Shown here: positions 22,151 to 32,545 of the stretch, piece by piece
Position numbering within the stretch: the stretch's first letter is position 1
Layout of the letters: each line of letters starts with the position of its first letter
NCBI GenBank assembly: GCA_030867875.1
Contig: JAOWCC010000577.1
Location: forward strand, 2,000,660-2,064,659
Direction of reading: 5' to 3'
DNA from: Actinernus sp. WN-2022
Taxonomy: Eukaryota; Cnidaria; Anthozoa; Actiniaria; Actinernidae
Length of the DNA: 64,000 bases
The notes under the pieces: generated by a model
The model's database searches: none
What the model saw: only the letters and a program-made list of their open reading frames with translations
Told to the model about the DNA's origin: nothing
Program-made: the position numbers and the translations under genes

Positions 22151-22185
22151 AGCTGACGTTTCGAGCGCTAGCCCTTCGTCAGAGC
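22151..22185 (-). ncRNA. Hammerhead ribozyme of PLE 2
   Basis: The minus strand has GCT, then core CTGACGA, stem II (GGGC-TAGC-GCTC region), GAAA, CGTC, then AGC. The core is complete, with position 7 being C, which is allowed. H17 is C and stem I is only 3 bp, so efficient cleavage may need dimers. Confidence 0.65.
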
Positions 22186-22327
22186 AAAAGCGGGAATTGT
22201 GATTGGGGAAACGGCTTATATAGTATTGAGTGCATGATTACCGCTGAGGAAACATGTACTCGGATCAATTGGGATCAAAGAAAATTGCGCCAATGCATGA
22301 TTACCGCTGAAGAAACATGTTCTCGGA

Positions 22328-22820
22328 TCAATTGTGATCAAAGAAAAGTGCGCCAACAATAGAAATGCTAATAGTTGTAACAGCAAGTGTTGATGAGTAA
22401 ACTAAGGAAACATGCTGATCTAAGTGTGAGTGAATACGTGAATTCTGAAATTGAATGAACGAAAAGCGTTCATTAATACCGTGAGGTGACAAAGTTCGTA
22501 ATTTGAAAATAAAGTTCTGTTCTTTGCGTTTACGAGTGTCGGTAGTACCTTGATGCAGAGAAATGCCGCATACAGTGATGTGATTAATGCAATGACCAGG
22601 AAGGTTAAAGTGACGAGCTACATGTTTGGCGAGATCCTTGCTGTTAGTTCTAACATCTAGCAAGTGCTCGCGGGATCGATCTCCTAATCTTCGCCCTGTT
22701 TCTCCGATGTAGAGTTTGTTACAAAGTGTGCAGGTGATACAATAAATGACATTACTGGAAGTACAATCAAAATGATCAGTGACTTTAAGAGAGCTGTTCG
22801 GTCCTGAAATAAATGTTGTA
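22328..22820 (-). pseudogene. PLE 2 GIY-YIG endonuclease
   Basis: Minus-strand translation reads SGPNSSLKVTDHFDC, SNVIYCITCTLCNKLYIGETGRRL and GDRSREHLLDV, then HFNLPGH with the conserved His, ending near LSPHGINERFSF. The Cys pairs before and inside the GIY segment are typical of the Neptune PLE group. The frame is intact from the LINE 3' junction onward. Confidence 0.82.
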
Positions 22821-23046
22821 GGTAATATAATAATAAATCTTTATTTAAACGCGGTAGCATACATGAGCGTAGCTGCTTTTCAGATAGCCGTGAGGGATGC
22901 ACTAAACTAAATATCTAGTAACTAATATCATTAATTATATAGGTATTATATAGATGTAATAAAAACATGACTAAAATACTCTAGGATAATGGTTTTACAA
23001 TAAGTACTAATGTATGATCGAATTTCCTTAAATATAATCATAAAAT

Positions 23047-24273
23047 TTAAAGATATTTTTTTGTTTTACTAAGAGATGCTTTAAAAGCGTCTAAAGATAC
23101 AGAGTCTTTAAGGGCCTTAGGTAATTGATTCCACAGTAGGGCACCACTGTAACTGAAACTCATTTTTAGGTATTCACGAGTAGGGCGTGGTATAGAATAA
23201 TTATTCTGACTAACACTTCTTAAAACGTAGTGTATGGACATTGATCTACTTGTAAATAACTCTGATAAATAGTCAGGACATAAACCGTGATGGATTATAT
23301 ACATCATAATTGCCATATGTTTATTTCTTCTAGTTTGTAGATCATCCCATCCAAGTTGTTGAAGAAGAGTACGGGACCGTATGTCATAAGAAGATTTTGT
23401 TACTACCCTCGCAGCTCTATTTTGTAGTTTCTGTAGTTTATTTGCTAAAGTAAATTATTGGAAGTTAGGTAGCTATAGACTTGATCGTAGACGATCCTTT
23501 CAAATACTTTAGACACTACTGATAATACGGAAATAGGTCTATAGTTATTACTGTCACTTTTACTACCCGATTTAAATGAAGGTGTTACACGGGCCTTTTT
23601 CCAATCTATCGGAAAAATACTCGTTTCTAAAGATAAATTATATAAATGGGTTAGAGATGGTGATAGAACAGGGGCTGCCATTTTTAGGATTTTTGGAGGA
23701 ATCTAAGCCAGGTGATTTGGAACCGCTAAGGTTTTTAATAAGCTTAGTAACTTTGTTAACAGGAACAAGGTTAAACTCAAACACACTTGTTACTGGTGGT
23801 ATAAATTCCTCAAAAGTAACATTAGTTGTATTGACTTTGTCGGCTGATAATTTTGCGCTTATTTCAATGAATTGCCTGTTCAAACTATTTGCTATATTTT
23901 GGGGTTTTGTGTATGTTATTCCGTCGACTTTTAACTGGTTTATCACGGTCTGAGCCTTTTTCCTGGAGCTCAGGTCGTTCAACGTCTTCCACATAGCTTT
24001 CGGATTATTTGAGTTTATGTCAATTTGAGCACGATAATATTCAGACTTTATTCTCTTGATACTTAGATGAACTTCATTTCGTGCAGTTCTATATCTGGAC
24101 CAGTCAGATGGATCACCAGATTTATTAGCTCTTTTCTTCAAATAATCTCGTTGTAGCATGTTTTCTTTTATGTCTCTAGTCATCCAAGGGGCGGGCCGAC
24201 TCCTTATTTTCTTTTTGCGCAACGGCACATGTTTATTTAGTACTCCTAAAAAATCGATTTCTATTCGTGCCAA
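23047..24273 (-). pseudogene. LINE RT spacer, fingers and C-terminal tail, palm deleted
   Basis: The frame at 24,273-23,638 covers the endonuclease-RT spacer (PAPWMTRDIK, RNEVHLSIKRIKSEYY). The frame at 23,681-23,445 holds NNYRPISVLSVVSKVFERIV, up to YLTSNNLL. Next comes the C-terminal KLQKLQNRAARVVT and YDIRSRTLLQQLGWD. About 220-250 residues, including the active site FADD, are absent at the junction near 23,445. A similar element at 16,300-17,300 has this missing part, ending at the same LQKLQNR words. Confidence 0.8.
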
Positions 24274-24376
24274 AAGGTATTGGGATCAGCAATAGAGGTC
24301 AATCTTTCCCATGGCTGGTCAGCGAGATCCCGAATAAAAAGGTATTTGTTCATGTGCTTGTACTGGCGCGATACGA

Positions 24377-25117
24377 TTATCTTAGGAGGGCCCGAGGGAC
24401 GCCAATTTTGCGAACTGCGTAAATCATATTATGATCGCTCAAGCAAACGTCTAAAACTCCTGAATACGATATTTTCTGCACGTCATTTGTGATGTGATGA
24501 TCAATAAGCGTCTTCGAAGTATTTGTGATTCTAGTGGGACAAAGGATCGTTAGTTTCAACTGAAATAATTGTAGGAGATCTTTGAGCTGCTTAGTGTGGT
24601 TATCCGGTTCAATATCTAATAGATCGCAATTAGTATCCCCAAAAATATGAAATTCTTTGTCCTCATTGTCGAGCTTTCTCAATGCCAGTTTAAACAAATC
24701 CATTATGTTAATCAGAGAACTTGGGGGTCTGTACCAAGTTGAAATTATAAAAGGTTTGCTTTTGGGCTTGAGAATTTCAACAGAGATAGCTTCTAGAGAA
24801 TCTTCAAATATATCATTACGAACTAAATAATTAATGGCATTTCGTAAGTATAATGCGGTACCACCGCCACATCTAGATCTATCGCGACAGATAATATTAT
24901 AGCCTACTATGTTGACTTCAGAGTCAGTGATAGCTTCAGAAAGGCGCGTTTCGTTTACAGCAAGCAAATCCAAGTTCTGGCATGAAAGAAGAATTTTTAA
25001 TTCGTCAAGATGCTTGGGAATGCTTGCTATATTAATGAAGGCCATCTTAAAGCCTCTAGTTTTGCTGAACGATTCAAATGTATTAGGCTTAATAGGCTCA
25101 CGTTGTGTTGAATGCAT
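24377..25117 (-). pseudogene. LINE endonuclease (EEP/APE-type)
   Basis: The minus-strand frame has MAFINIASIPKHLDEL (Asn motif), LLAVNETRL (catalytic Glu), ISTWYRPPSS, FGDTNCDLLD (Asp, Asn), LIDHHITN and the terminal SDHNMIYAVRK (Asp-His). This is the full motif set of a LINE apurinic-like endonuclease that nicks target DNA. The frame then shifts into the spacer and RT region. Confidence 0.85.
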
Positions 25118-25210
25118 ATTAGTGTGTGTTGCACTATTTACTTTGGGTGGGATGATGGGTGGACTGCAGCTAGTATCAGTATTGTTTCAGTGGTGCTGCT
25201 GGTTGTGGAA

Positions 25211-26160
25211 TCAATTTGAATAAATAAAATTAGTAATATCGGCGGCTAGCTGCTTGGTGCCTTCAGTGTTCAGGTGAATACCAGTCTTATTCAGAGAGCT
25301 AGATGTGATGTTAGGGTGAGGAAGATAATCCCATCCATTCTGATTACAAAATTTTCGTAGTGTTTTGTTGGCTGCCAATAACTTCTCATTGAGTTCACGA
25401 TTCATATCAGATCGGACCAGGATCTCTGAGAAACATATATTTGTATCAGGAGAATGCTTTTCAATCAAGTTTCCTACGTCGGCGAGTGTTTCTGCAATGT
25501 CTTTGGCCGAGCTAGTGGTGAGGTCATTTGTACCTGCATGGATAACAATATTTGTGGGCTTTGTCTCCAGTGTAGGATGTACGTAGTACTTCAGGTCTTT
25601 GGCTTTGGCTCCACTAAATGATTTTACATATACATTGTGACCGGCTTTTTTTTCCATTTTCCATCCACCAAGATGCTTGATCATGGAATCACCGATGATT
25701 GTAGTGGTACGGTCGGGTGGACCATGTGTTGTAGTCGTTATATCTTTGGATCCATGAGTCGTCGATTGCTTGGATCCTTGAGTCGTCATCGATTGCTTAG
25801 GTCGGCGAGATTTCCTTGATTCGACTTTATTCCATGGCTCCGAGCTAGTACTTTGGTCGCCTAATTTGGCTGGCTTCGAGTTTGATGTTGGTTTAATGTG
25901 TCCAATGGTAGATTTAGGCTCAGTGTCGGAGTCGGGGGAAATTGTTGTAACGTTTCCGCCTTCTGAGTTTCCCATTTCATTGTTTAGGAGTCGTAAGGCA
26001 GTGAGCAGACTTTTATTATCATCGCTGATGGTTCTATCTTTAGTTCGTTATAACGGGATTCTATGTCATGAAGCTTCCGTTCCAGATCTTTATTTTCTTG
26101 TTGGAGCCTAATTACCTCTGATGTTGTTGTAGTGTCCTTTGGCGGAAAATTTGACATACC
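25211..26160 (-). pseudogene. LINE ORF1 with leucine-zipper head and SGNH (esterase) domain
   Basis: The minus strand starts at an ATG near 26,157 (MSNFPPKDTTTTSE), with a short heptad coiled coil (RLQQENKDLERKLHDIESRY). After a frameshift near 26,030 the frame 25,975-25,211 holds a basic, Ser/Thr-rich linker, then an SGNH hydrolase fold: TTIIGDSMIKHLGG (block I Ser), HAGTNDLT (block III Asn) and GIHLNTEGTKQL (block V His). CR1-clade LINEs carry such esterase ORF1 proteins, which bind RNA and membranes. Catalytic residues look intact. Confidence 0.82.
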
Positions 26161-26189
26161 ACGATCAAGGATGTCTTGCCTAAGTTTTC

Positions 26190-26775
26190 AAGGTTTTTAG
26201 AGGTTTAGTGTAAGCACAGGTATTGAATCGTGTCCTGGAACATTTAAAAGTGCCTGGTTGAAGATCAGGTTGTAGTGATCCTTTGACTAGGGAATCACGG
26301 AGATTCTTGTCACGTTTGAAAGAAATGAGAGGAGGCTGCGGGAAAATAGAGGCGGTCTCTGGATCACTCTGTAAAATCTTAAAGTTCCTCTGGATAATTT
26401 TCTTGATAGACAGATTAGACGAATGGTAAGTCAATGGAAACGGAATCCTATCTTCAGTCTTCGGTTTGGACGGTAGCAGAGCCGTTCTTCTGTCGATGTT
26501 ACGGGCGCGGTCCAATGCAGTTGTCACAACAGCATTAGAATAACCGCGCTCGACAAAGAACTGGTGCATCTCCTCGGACTTTGAATTGAAGTCGGATTCA
26601 TCGCTGCACAAACGGCGAAGCCTAAGGAATTGAGAATATGGGATAGAGGTTTTATCATGTGTAGGATGAGAAGATGAAATCAATAAATAACTGTGCGAAT
26701 CAGTTGGCTTGTAATGAACAGTAGTGGTTAGACTATTGCCGCTAACAGAAACATTGACATCCAAAAAAGTGATAG
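26190..26775 (-). pseudogene. PLE 2 reverse transcriptase C-terminal region
   Basis: The minus-strand frame opens ITFLDVNVSVSGNSLTTTV, followed by YKPTDSHSYLL, the PLE RT region just after the active site. LRLRRLCSDE, a thumb region and the Cys linker start (FKCSRTRFNTCAY) come next. The active-site YxDD and everything upstream are missing. The frame stops where the LINE 5' end begins. Confidence 0.8.
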
Positions 26776-26799
26776 AAACATCTGTTTATGTTTAACCCT

Positions 26800-29290
26800 C
26801 GAGCCTGAAAAACGGCTAACTCAATCCATAAAATGGCAAAAAAACCGGGAGATTTGAGGCTCTATATATCCGGGAGACGAGGTCCAAAATCTGGAGTCTT
26901 CCGCATAAACCGGGAGAGTTGGCAGGTATGGCTGTATGTTTATAGAAGGCCGCGTGTATCGCGTGCGTGCATGATTTCACATCACCTACATGTGACAGAG
27001 CGGAAAAACGGAGCGCATGCGCACTAGCCACTTCACTAAAAGTGAATCAAGATGGCCGCCGAGCGGGAGTGAATTGTAGCTCTTTTTCAGGGACCTCTCA
27101 CAGCTCAAGTAGTACCACGATTACCTTATTACTTAACACCATGAACTGATATTCTTCAGTGACTTCTCTGAGCCCAAATAACACATAATCCAGTTCACTA
27201 AAAGAACGCTACAATTGCTCGTTCAACTCTGTGTTCAAGAAAAACGAACCGTTTCGAAATGTTCATATGCGACTGGAAAAACGCCAAAAATAAGAAAAAT
27301 TGTGAATATATAAGGTTTATACTTCGGTAGAGAACTAAGAAGGTAATGGTTTTCAACATATAAAATGCCATATTCGAGATTTTCATACCATTTTTCAAAC
27401 GAAGCATTTGAAGTTACAGTAGTGACAGACTGTCTACAGCAGTAGAAATCCTGGAACGGCGATCATTACCAAAGACTGTAAGTAAATCTACAGAGCTATT
27501 ATCAGGAAATTATACAATAGTTCACTTGATTTGGTTATTATGGTATTACATCGGCATTTTGACGAATTAGTTGACTGATTTACCAATGCAAAGAAAACGA
27601 ATTTTCATTTTGTTTTAAAATGAAGTGTTGTATAATAGTATATACATGTAAAAAAACTTAATATGTTATAATTGTTCTGTTTTCAGAAAGCCAACAATAA
27701 AACAGTTGTAACCGAATGCCTTTGGCAAAATAGTTTTGTGTTCATTTAATTTAGTTGTGGTTATTCATACCTCTGAGCTCTTCTAGGGTCGTTTCCGCTG
27801 TTTTTTTCGAACCTCTTTCCCTCACCTCCTAATAAAAGGAAAAGGCTGGAGACAACCGATAAATATACGATGCATAACCTGTAATCTTTGCCACGAAAAT
27901 CACACTTCGCTCACTCCAAATAACTTGAAACTATGGCAGGCCATAGAATAATAAATGAACTCATCCCTACCCGAATTTTTAGATCCAGGGATGCCACATT
28001 CTGGAGAAATCGAACAATTTGTTGTCCATATGCATTTCCAAGGCCTTCGAGGTTGGCAGCCTATGAAGTTGGGCATGGGAATTTCCGGTTAGGACAAAGG
28101 AGGATATTCATGTCTTCCCATGATGCTCTGCTCGCTCTGTTCTTTGACTCGTGACAAAAAGTAAACATGGCGGCCGATGGAGAGCCCAATCCACGCACAT
28201 TTTTGTCGTGGCTTTCAAGGAACAGAGTATTTGTTCACATATTTTATGACGTGACTGTAATAATTTAAAGGGGAACCCTGTTCTGACACGTTAGTGGGAA
28301 GGGTCTTCATGCTTCAAGTGGCTTTTCGTGACGGGCTGATTGAAGTGGTGTGCAGGGAATTGCTTTTATCTAATCTATTATTGGAGTTTTTAACATTACA
28401 TATTAACAGAAATACCATTTAAACCCTTCGTGTCACGTAAACTACGAAGAGACCCTAAGAAACCCACGTTTTATTGACCCGTGAGCACGAACAAAATAAT
28501 GAAAATGTCTGGTTATAAATGAAACTTGTGTAAAGAATGCAAAGGTATCCCAGCTCGTTGTTACACATTCATGAAGTATTATTTGGCTAATCCAACGTTA
28601 ATTTCAAATCGAAGGCGACAATATATAACAGATAGTCCGTTTTGCATTCAAATGAACCGAGTGCTTCGTCTTTTCAATGCCAATAACAGTTGAAATGTTC
28701 GTTTTGTGAACATTTTCCGTACGTTTTAGATATTTCCTGTATTACTGAGTAAGGTAACTGAGTGTATGTTCTATTTAGAAAAAAAGCTGCAAAAACGAGA
28801 GGAGAAGCGAGTTCTACGAGTAAAAAGAGACAAGAGAAATGTTGCTTTATTCATAAGTTAAAAATCAAAATTAATTAATATACATATCACTGATGTATTT
28901 CTGATTTGTAAGCTTGTTATCTTACAGCTACCATTTTATATATTGGTCCCTTTTGTTGTGTTCCCAGGCCCAACCTTTAGTAAACAGTAATTAGCAATAA
29001 TGGTAATAAGTTTTTCTTTCATCTTTAGCAACTTGTCACCATCATTTGGAAGGATTTATAATATGAACTATTCAAGCGATATTCGTTAGCGTATAAATAC
29101 ACAAATCATGAGATTGGGCTGCCTGTGGAGTTATCCGCCATTTTGTTACTGACGTTTTGGGCATGCGCTGTGAGGACTGTAGCCAGATTTTGGCTACAAA
29201 CCTAATTTGCATATACCGGAATTCTCATACCCAGACCCCATTTGTTTCTAACTGCGCATGTTCGACGAAAAAATAGGAGTAGTATGAGAA
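26800..29290. other. No gene recognised
   Basis: AT-rich DNA with a few short frames. ATGGCGGCC near 28,169 opens a 34-codon frame (MAADGEPNPRTFLSW) that could be a first exon but has no support. Nothing else is assignable. Confidence 0.4.
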
Positions 29291-29615
29291 ATAAAATGCG
29301 GCGCTATGCTAATTTTTAAGGCGCTCATGAATAAAGTGTGGTGGTATCTCATTATCTATTGTCTGAAGCTCATGAATAAAGTGGTGCGTTATGTTAATTT
29401 TTAAGGCGCTCTCATGAATAAAGTGTGGCGCTCTCATGAATAAAATGCGGCGCGCTCATGAATATCTATTGTTCCTTTGGATGAGGTCATCGATCTATTC
29501 GGGCATGTTTGGGCAAAGCCTATTGTTTGGAGCAGCTATAAAGCTAGAACCAATCGGCCCTGAATCCATTCAAGAAATTGAACTTTGAACAAGATGGTAG
29601 GATCTCGAGGCAATC

Positions 29616-30202
29616 ATGGAGGAAGATAAGTTGTACGCTGTAGCCTATACACCTGATGGGGATAGATTTGGAGAACTGAGTATGGAAAGAGAGCATCAAA
29701 CAAGTCTGGCATAAGCATTCCCGGACATCTGTATGAGTTTTTAACAAGGGAAAATATTTTCACTGAAAACTACCAAGCATTTGCTGAATTGTACAAAGCA
29801 CACAAGATTAAAGGGAAGTTAAGGGAGTACTATTGGCCTGAGAAGAAGGAAGACACTTTGCTAACCTGTGATTCTTCACTAGATTTTTATTACTTACCCA
29901 AGCACATTATTGAAGGGGGATTTTACCACAAGAACACAACCGGAGACGGATTCGAAAAGATAAAAGTATTTGACGAGTTCCCTAACGTGTGCAGAATCAT
30001 TAAGAGTATCTTAATAGACTTGACCACATCCAACGCTGAGAAGATCAATTTTATGCGGCTATTGATCCCGAGGGACCAACCCGTTTCCGTAAAACTATTC
30101 CAACATTTAGACATTTTTCCTAAGTATGGACACCATTTCCAGGAACTGCAGGAGGAGTTTGAGACAATGCAGAATGGTAGAGAGGGAAAGAAAACTTCCT
30201 AA
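29616..30202 (+). CDS. Unknown protein, module 1 (left arm), frameshifted near its start
   Basis: An ATG at 29,616 opens a 32-codon frame (MEEDKLYAVAYTPDGDRFG). The related downstream frame, without an ATG of its own, starts around 29,680 (EYGKRASNKSGISIPGHLYE) and runs to 30,202, so a one-base frame change separates them. The main part has FYYLPKHIIEGGFY, then NAEKINFMRLLIP and LDIFPKYG. The same words recur in the next ORF, so the two are copies of one module. No signal peptide, transmembrane segment or known catalytic motif is visible. I do not recognise the family. It overlaps the next ORF by 29-77 nt. Confidence 0.55.
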
Positions 30203-30890
30203 ACTATATGGTGTAGCTTCCTGTGATCACTGGGTTCAACGCTTAACCCCGTGGGGAGAGCGCGTGATGCGACTTCGCGGTGTAGATGTTTCTACGTGGG
30301 ATACAAATATAGAAACTATCCTTAAAGGGAAGTGGAGCGATCGATCCTACAAACCTGATGCTGAGCCAGAGTTAACTACATTCATGCGCGGATGGAAGAC
30401 TGATGAATATCAAGTTCTGGCAGACCTCTTCTTAGAGTGTGTATCTAATGGAAACCTGAATAATGAACGATACCAGCGGAACACTAGCTATGGGGAAAGA
30501 ATAGAGCTTGAAGAGAAGAGTCATGTACTCTTACCTCATGACTCTGGATTGCATTTTTCTTATTTACCGTATGATCTAGTAGAGGGAGGGTTCTACGAGG
30601 TGTTCAGAAATCACTTTCAACTTTGCCTAGATTATTTAAAAGTTCACTGGGTTTTTTACGAGATGTTAAAATTAATGTCGGCAGTTTTGTACGATCCAAA
30701 TACTGAGGATCGGGAAAAGATCCATCACCTTTGTGCATTACTTCCTAAAGGAAAGATAGATGCAAAAACTTTGTGCAAGGCAAAGATGTTTGATGAACTA
30801 GATATTTTCCCTGTCTATGGCAAAGAACTTAGGGGATTGCGGGATGCATCACTTACGATTGAAAAGCAAGTAAGCCATATGATTTTGTAA
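30174..30890 (+). CDS. Unknown protein, module 2 (left arm)
   Basis: 239 codons from the ATG at 30,174 (an in-frame ATG also exists at 30,126). It starts MVERERKLPKLYG and contains HWVQRLTPWGERVMRLRG and DTNIETILKGKWSD. The module shared with the previous ORF follows: LHFSYLPYDLVEGGFY, DREKIHHLCALLPKG, FDELDIFPVYG. It lies in the +1 frame relative to module 1, so either two overlapping genes or one split gene. AATAAA at 30,918 follows the stop at 30,890. No known fold can be assigned from motifs. It is repeated intact and identical in the right arm. Confidence 0.65.
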   Translation: MVERERKLPKLYGVASCDHWVQRLTPWGERVMRLRGVDVSTWDTNIETILKGKWSDRSYKPDAEPELTTFMRGWKTDEYQVLADLFLECVSNGNLNNERYQRNTSYGERIELEEKSHVLLPHDSGLHFSYLPYDLVEGGFYEVFRNHFQLCLDYLKVHWVFYEMLKLMSAVLYDPNTEDREKIHHLCALLPKGKIDAKTLCKAKMFDELDIFPVYGKELRGLRDASLTIEKQVSHMIL

Positions 30891-31346
30891 ATACCTCTAA
30901 GTACCTTGTGAGATGAAATAAATTATTGGTGAAAGAACGTCTAAACTGTCTTTATTATTTTCCTTTACAGTTAATAACTCATAAGATAATTGTATACAAA
31001 ATCCACTGTGACTCATAAGAGAAATTTTGCTATTGTCCTAAGGGATTAACGATAACTGAAGAGCCTATTGTTTGGAGGAAAACTCTTGTGATGCAAATTC
31101 TTCTCGAAAAACTGAACTAAATTACCATACGAATATAAACAAACCACCAGATAATTAAACAAAGTTTATTCAATCTCAAAAACACCAATTTTAAAAACAG
31201 TTCGTTTTCCTTATCCTCGCGGAGTTGATAACTTTCTTATTTCTCAGTTCTTGGGTTGATATAATGCACCGTGTAACAAAAATACACTGATTTATGTTTC
31301 ATTGATTTTTTTCTTGTTGACAAATGCTGCTTACTGATTGCTTATA

Positions 31347-31514
31347 TTAAAACGATGACAAAAACTTTCTTTTTTGACGTTTTGCTTCTTGTAAATATGG
31401 TTTTCGTTCTTGAGTTGATAACCTATGGACTTGTACCAAGTGGTTGGATAATTTAACAAGATACTTTGATCCACAATTAGGTACAGGGCAGTTTTTCAAA
31501 GTCCGATTTTCCAT
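31347..31514 (-). CDS. Small C2H2 zinc-finger protein (left arm)
   Basis: A 55-codon frame starting MENRTLKNCPVPNCG, with one finger: C-x4-C-x10-H-x4-H (CPVPNC ... NHLVQVH). It ends in a basic helix (EAKRQKRKFL). It faces away from the palindrome centre and is convergent with the two-module region of the same arm. A small DNA- or RNA-binding regulator is possible; the family is unknown to me. Confidence 0.55.
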   Translation of the reverse strand: MENRTLKNCPVPNCGSKYLVKLSNHLVQVHRLSTQERKPYLQEAKRQKRKFLSSF

Positions 31515-31921
31515 GTTCACTCGTTGAAAGTTAGTATCAAATCTACTTGATCGTCCCTTTTGTCGGATAAAAAACGAAAAAAAGCGGGACAAAAGGAGAC
31601 AAAAGGGACGAAAGGGCCTACTGACAAGAGCCGTGTTCACATTCAGATATAGGTATCTCCGTTTATCCCTTTCGTCCCTTTTGTCCCGCTTTTTTTCGTT
31701 TTGAAATAAAAAAAGAGACATAAAAAAGCGGGACAAAAGGAGACAAAAGGGACGAAAGGGATAAACGGAGATACCTATATCTGAATGTGAACACGGCTCT
31801 TGTCAGTAGGCCCTTTCGTCCCTTTTGTCTCCTTTTGTCCCGCTTTTTTCGTTTTTTTATCCGACAAAAGGGACGATCAAGTGGATTTGTGCTATTTGAT
31901 ACTAACTTTCAACGAGTGAAC

Positions 31922-32089
31922 ATGGAAAATCGGACTTTGAAAAACTGCCCTGTACCTAATTGTGGATCAAAGTATCTTGTTAAATTATCCAACCACTTGG
32001 TACAAGTCCATAGGTTATCAACTCAAGAACGAAAACCATATTTACAAGAAGCAAAACGTCAAAAAAGAAAGTTTTTGTCATCGTTTTAA
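31922..32089 (+). CDS. Small C2H2 zinc-finger protein (right arm)
   Basis: Mirror of 31,347-31,514 with the same 55 residues. The two ATGs are about 405 bp apart and diverge, so the palindrome centre, which consists of nested G/A-rich repeats of GGGACAAAAGG type, would act as a two-way promoter if the genes are expressed. The upstream region differs from the left arm by a 9-bp insertion near 31,890. Confidence 0.55.
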   Translation: MENRTLKNCPVPNCGSKYLVKLSNHLVQVHRLSTQERKPYLQEAKRQKRKFLSSF

Positions 32090-32545
32090 TATAAGCAATC
32101 AGTAAGCAGCATTTGTCAACAAGAAAAAAATCAATGAAACATAAATCAGTGTATTTTTGTTACACGGTGCATTATATCAACCCAAGAACTGAGAAATAAG
32201 AAAGTTATCAACTCCGCGAGGATAAGGAAAACGAACTGTTTTTAAAATTGGTGTTTTTGAGATTGAATAAACTTTGTTTAATTATCTGGTGGTTTGTTTA
32301 TATTCGTATGGTAATTTAGTTCAGTTTTTCGAGAAGAATTTGCATCACAAGAGTTTTCCTCCAAACAATAGGCTCTTCAGTTATCGTTAATCCCTTAGGA
32401 CAATAGCAAAATTTCTCTTATGAGTCACAGTGGATTTTGTATACAATTATCTTATGAGTTATTAACTGTAAAGGAAAATAATAAAGACAGTTTAGACGTT
32501 CTTTCACCAATAATTTATTTCATCTCACAAGGTACTTAGAGGTAT

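Larger units (their letters stand above)
22830..26190 (-). mobile_element. CR1-like LINE, nested in PLE 2, with RT core deleted
   Basis: Minus-strand order: ORF1 with coiled coil (26,160-25,980) and SGNH esterase (25,975-25,211), endonuclease (25,117-24,377), spacer (24,273-23,700), RT fingers (23,681-23,450), then directly the C-terminal tail (23,430-23,047). The 3' end at about 22,830 is AATAAAG plus a TTATTATTAT tail. PLE coding sequence resumes on both sides. The RT palm with its active site is missing. Confidence 0.85.
22100..26775 (-). mobile_element. Penelope-like element 2 (Neptune-like), 5'-truncated, split by a LINE
   Basis: The minus-strand PLE protein is in two parts: RT tail and thumb at 26,775-26,190, and linker plus GIY-YIG at 22,820-22,328. 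A LINE occupies about 22,830-26,190. The 3' region contains two direct copies of a 63-bp segment (about 22,232-22,295 and 22,293-22,356) and a hammerhead ribozyme at 22,151-22,185. Confidence 0.8.

Noticed and set aside
24909..25223. Plus-strand frames across 23,576-26,111
   Set aside because: They are antisense to the LINE proteins on the minus strand and have no family features.
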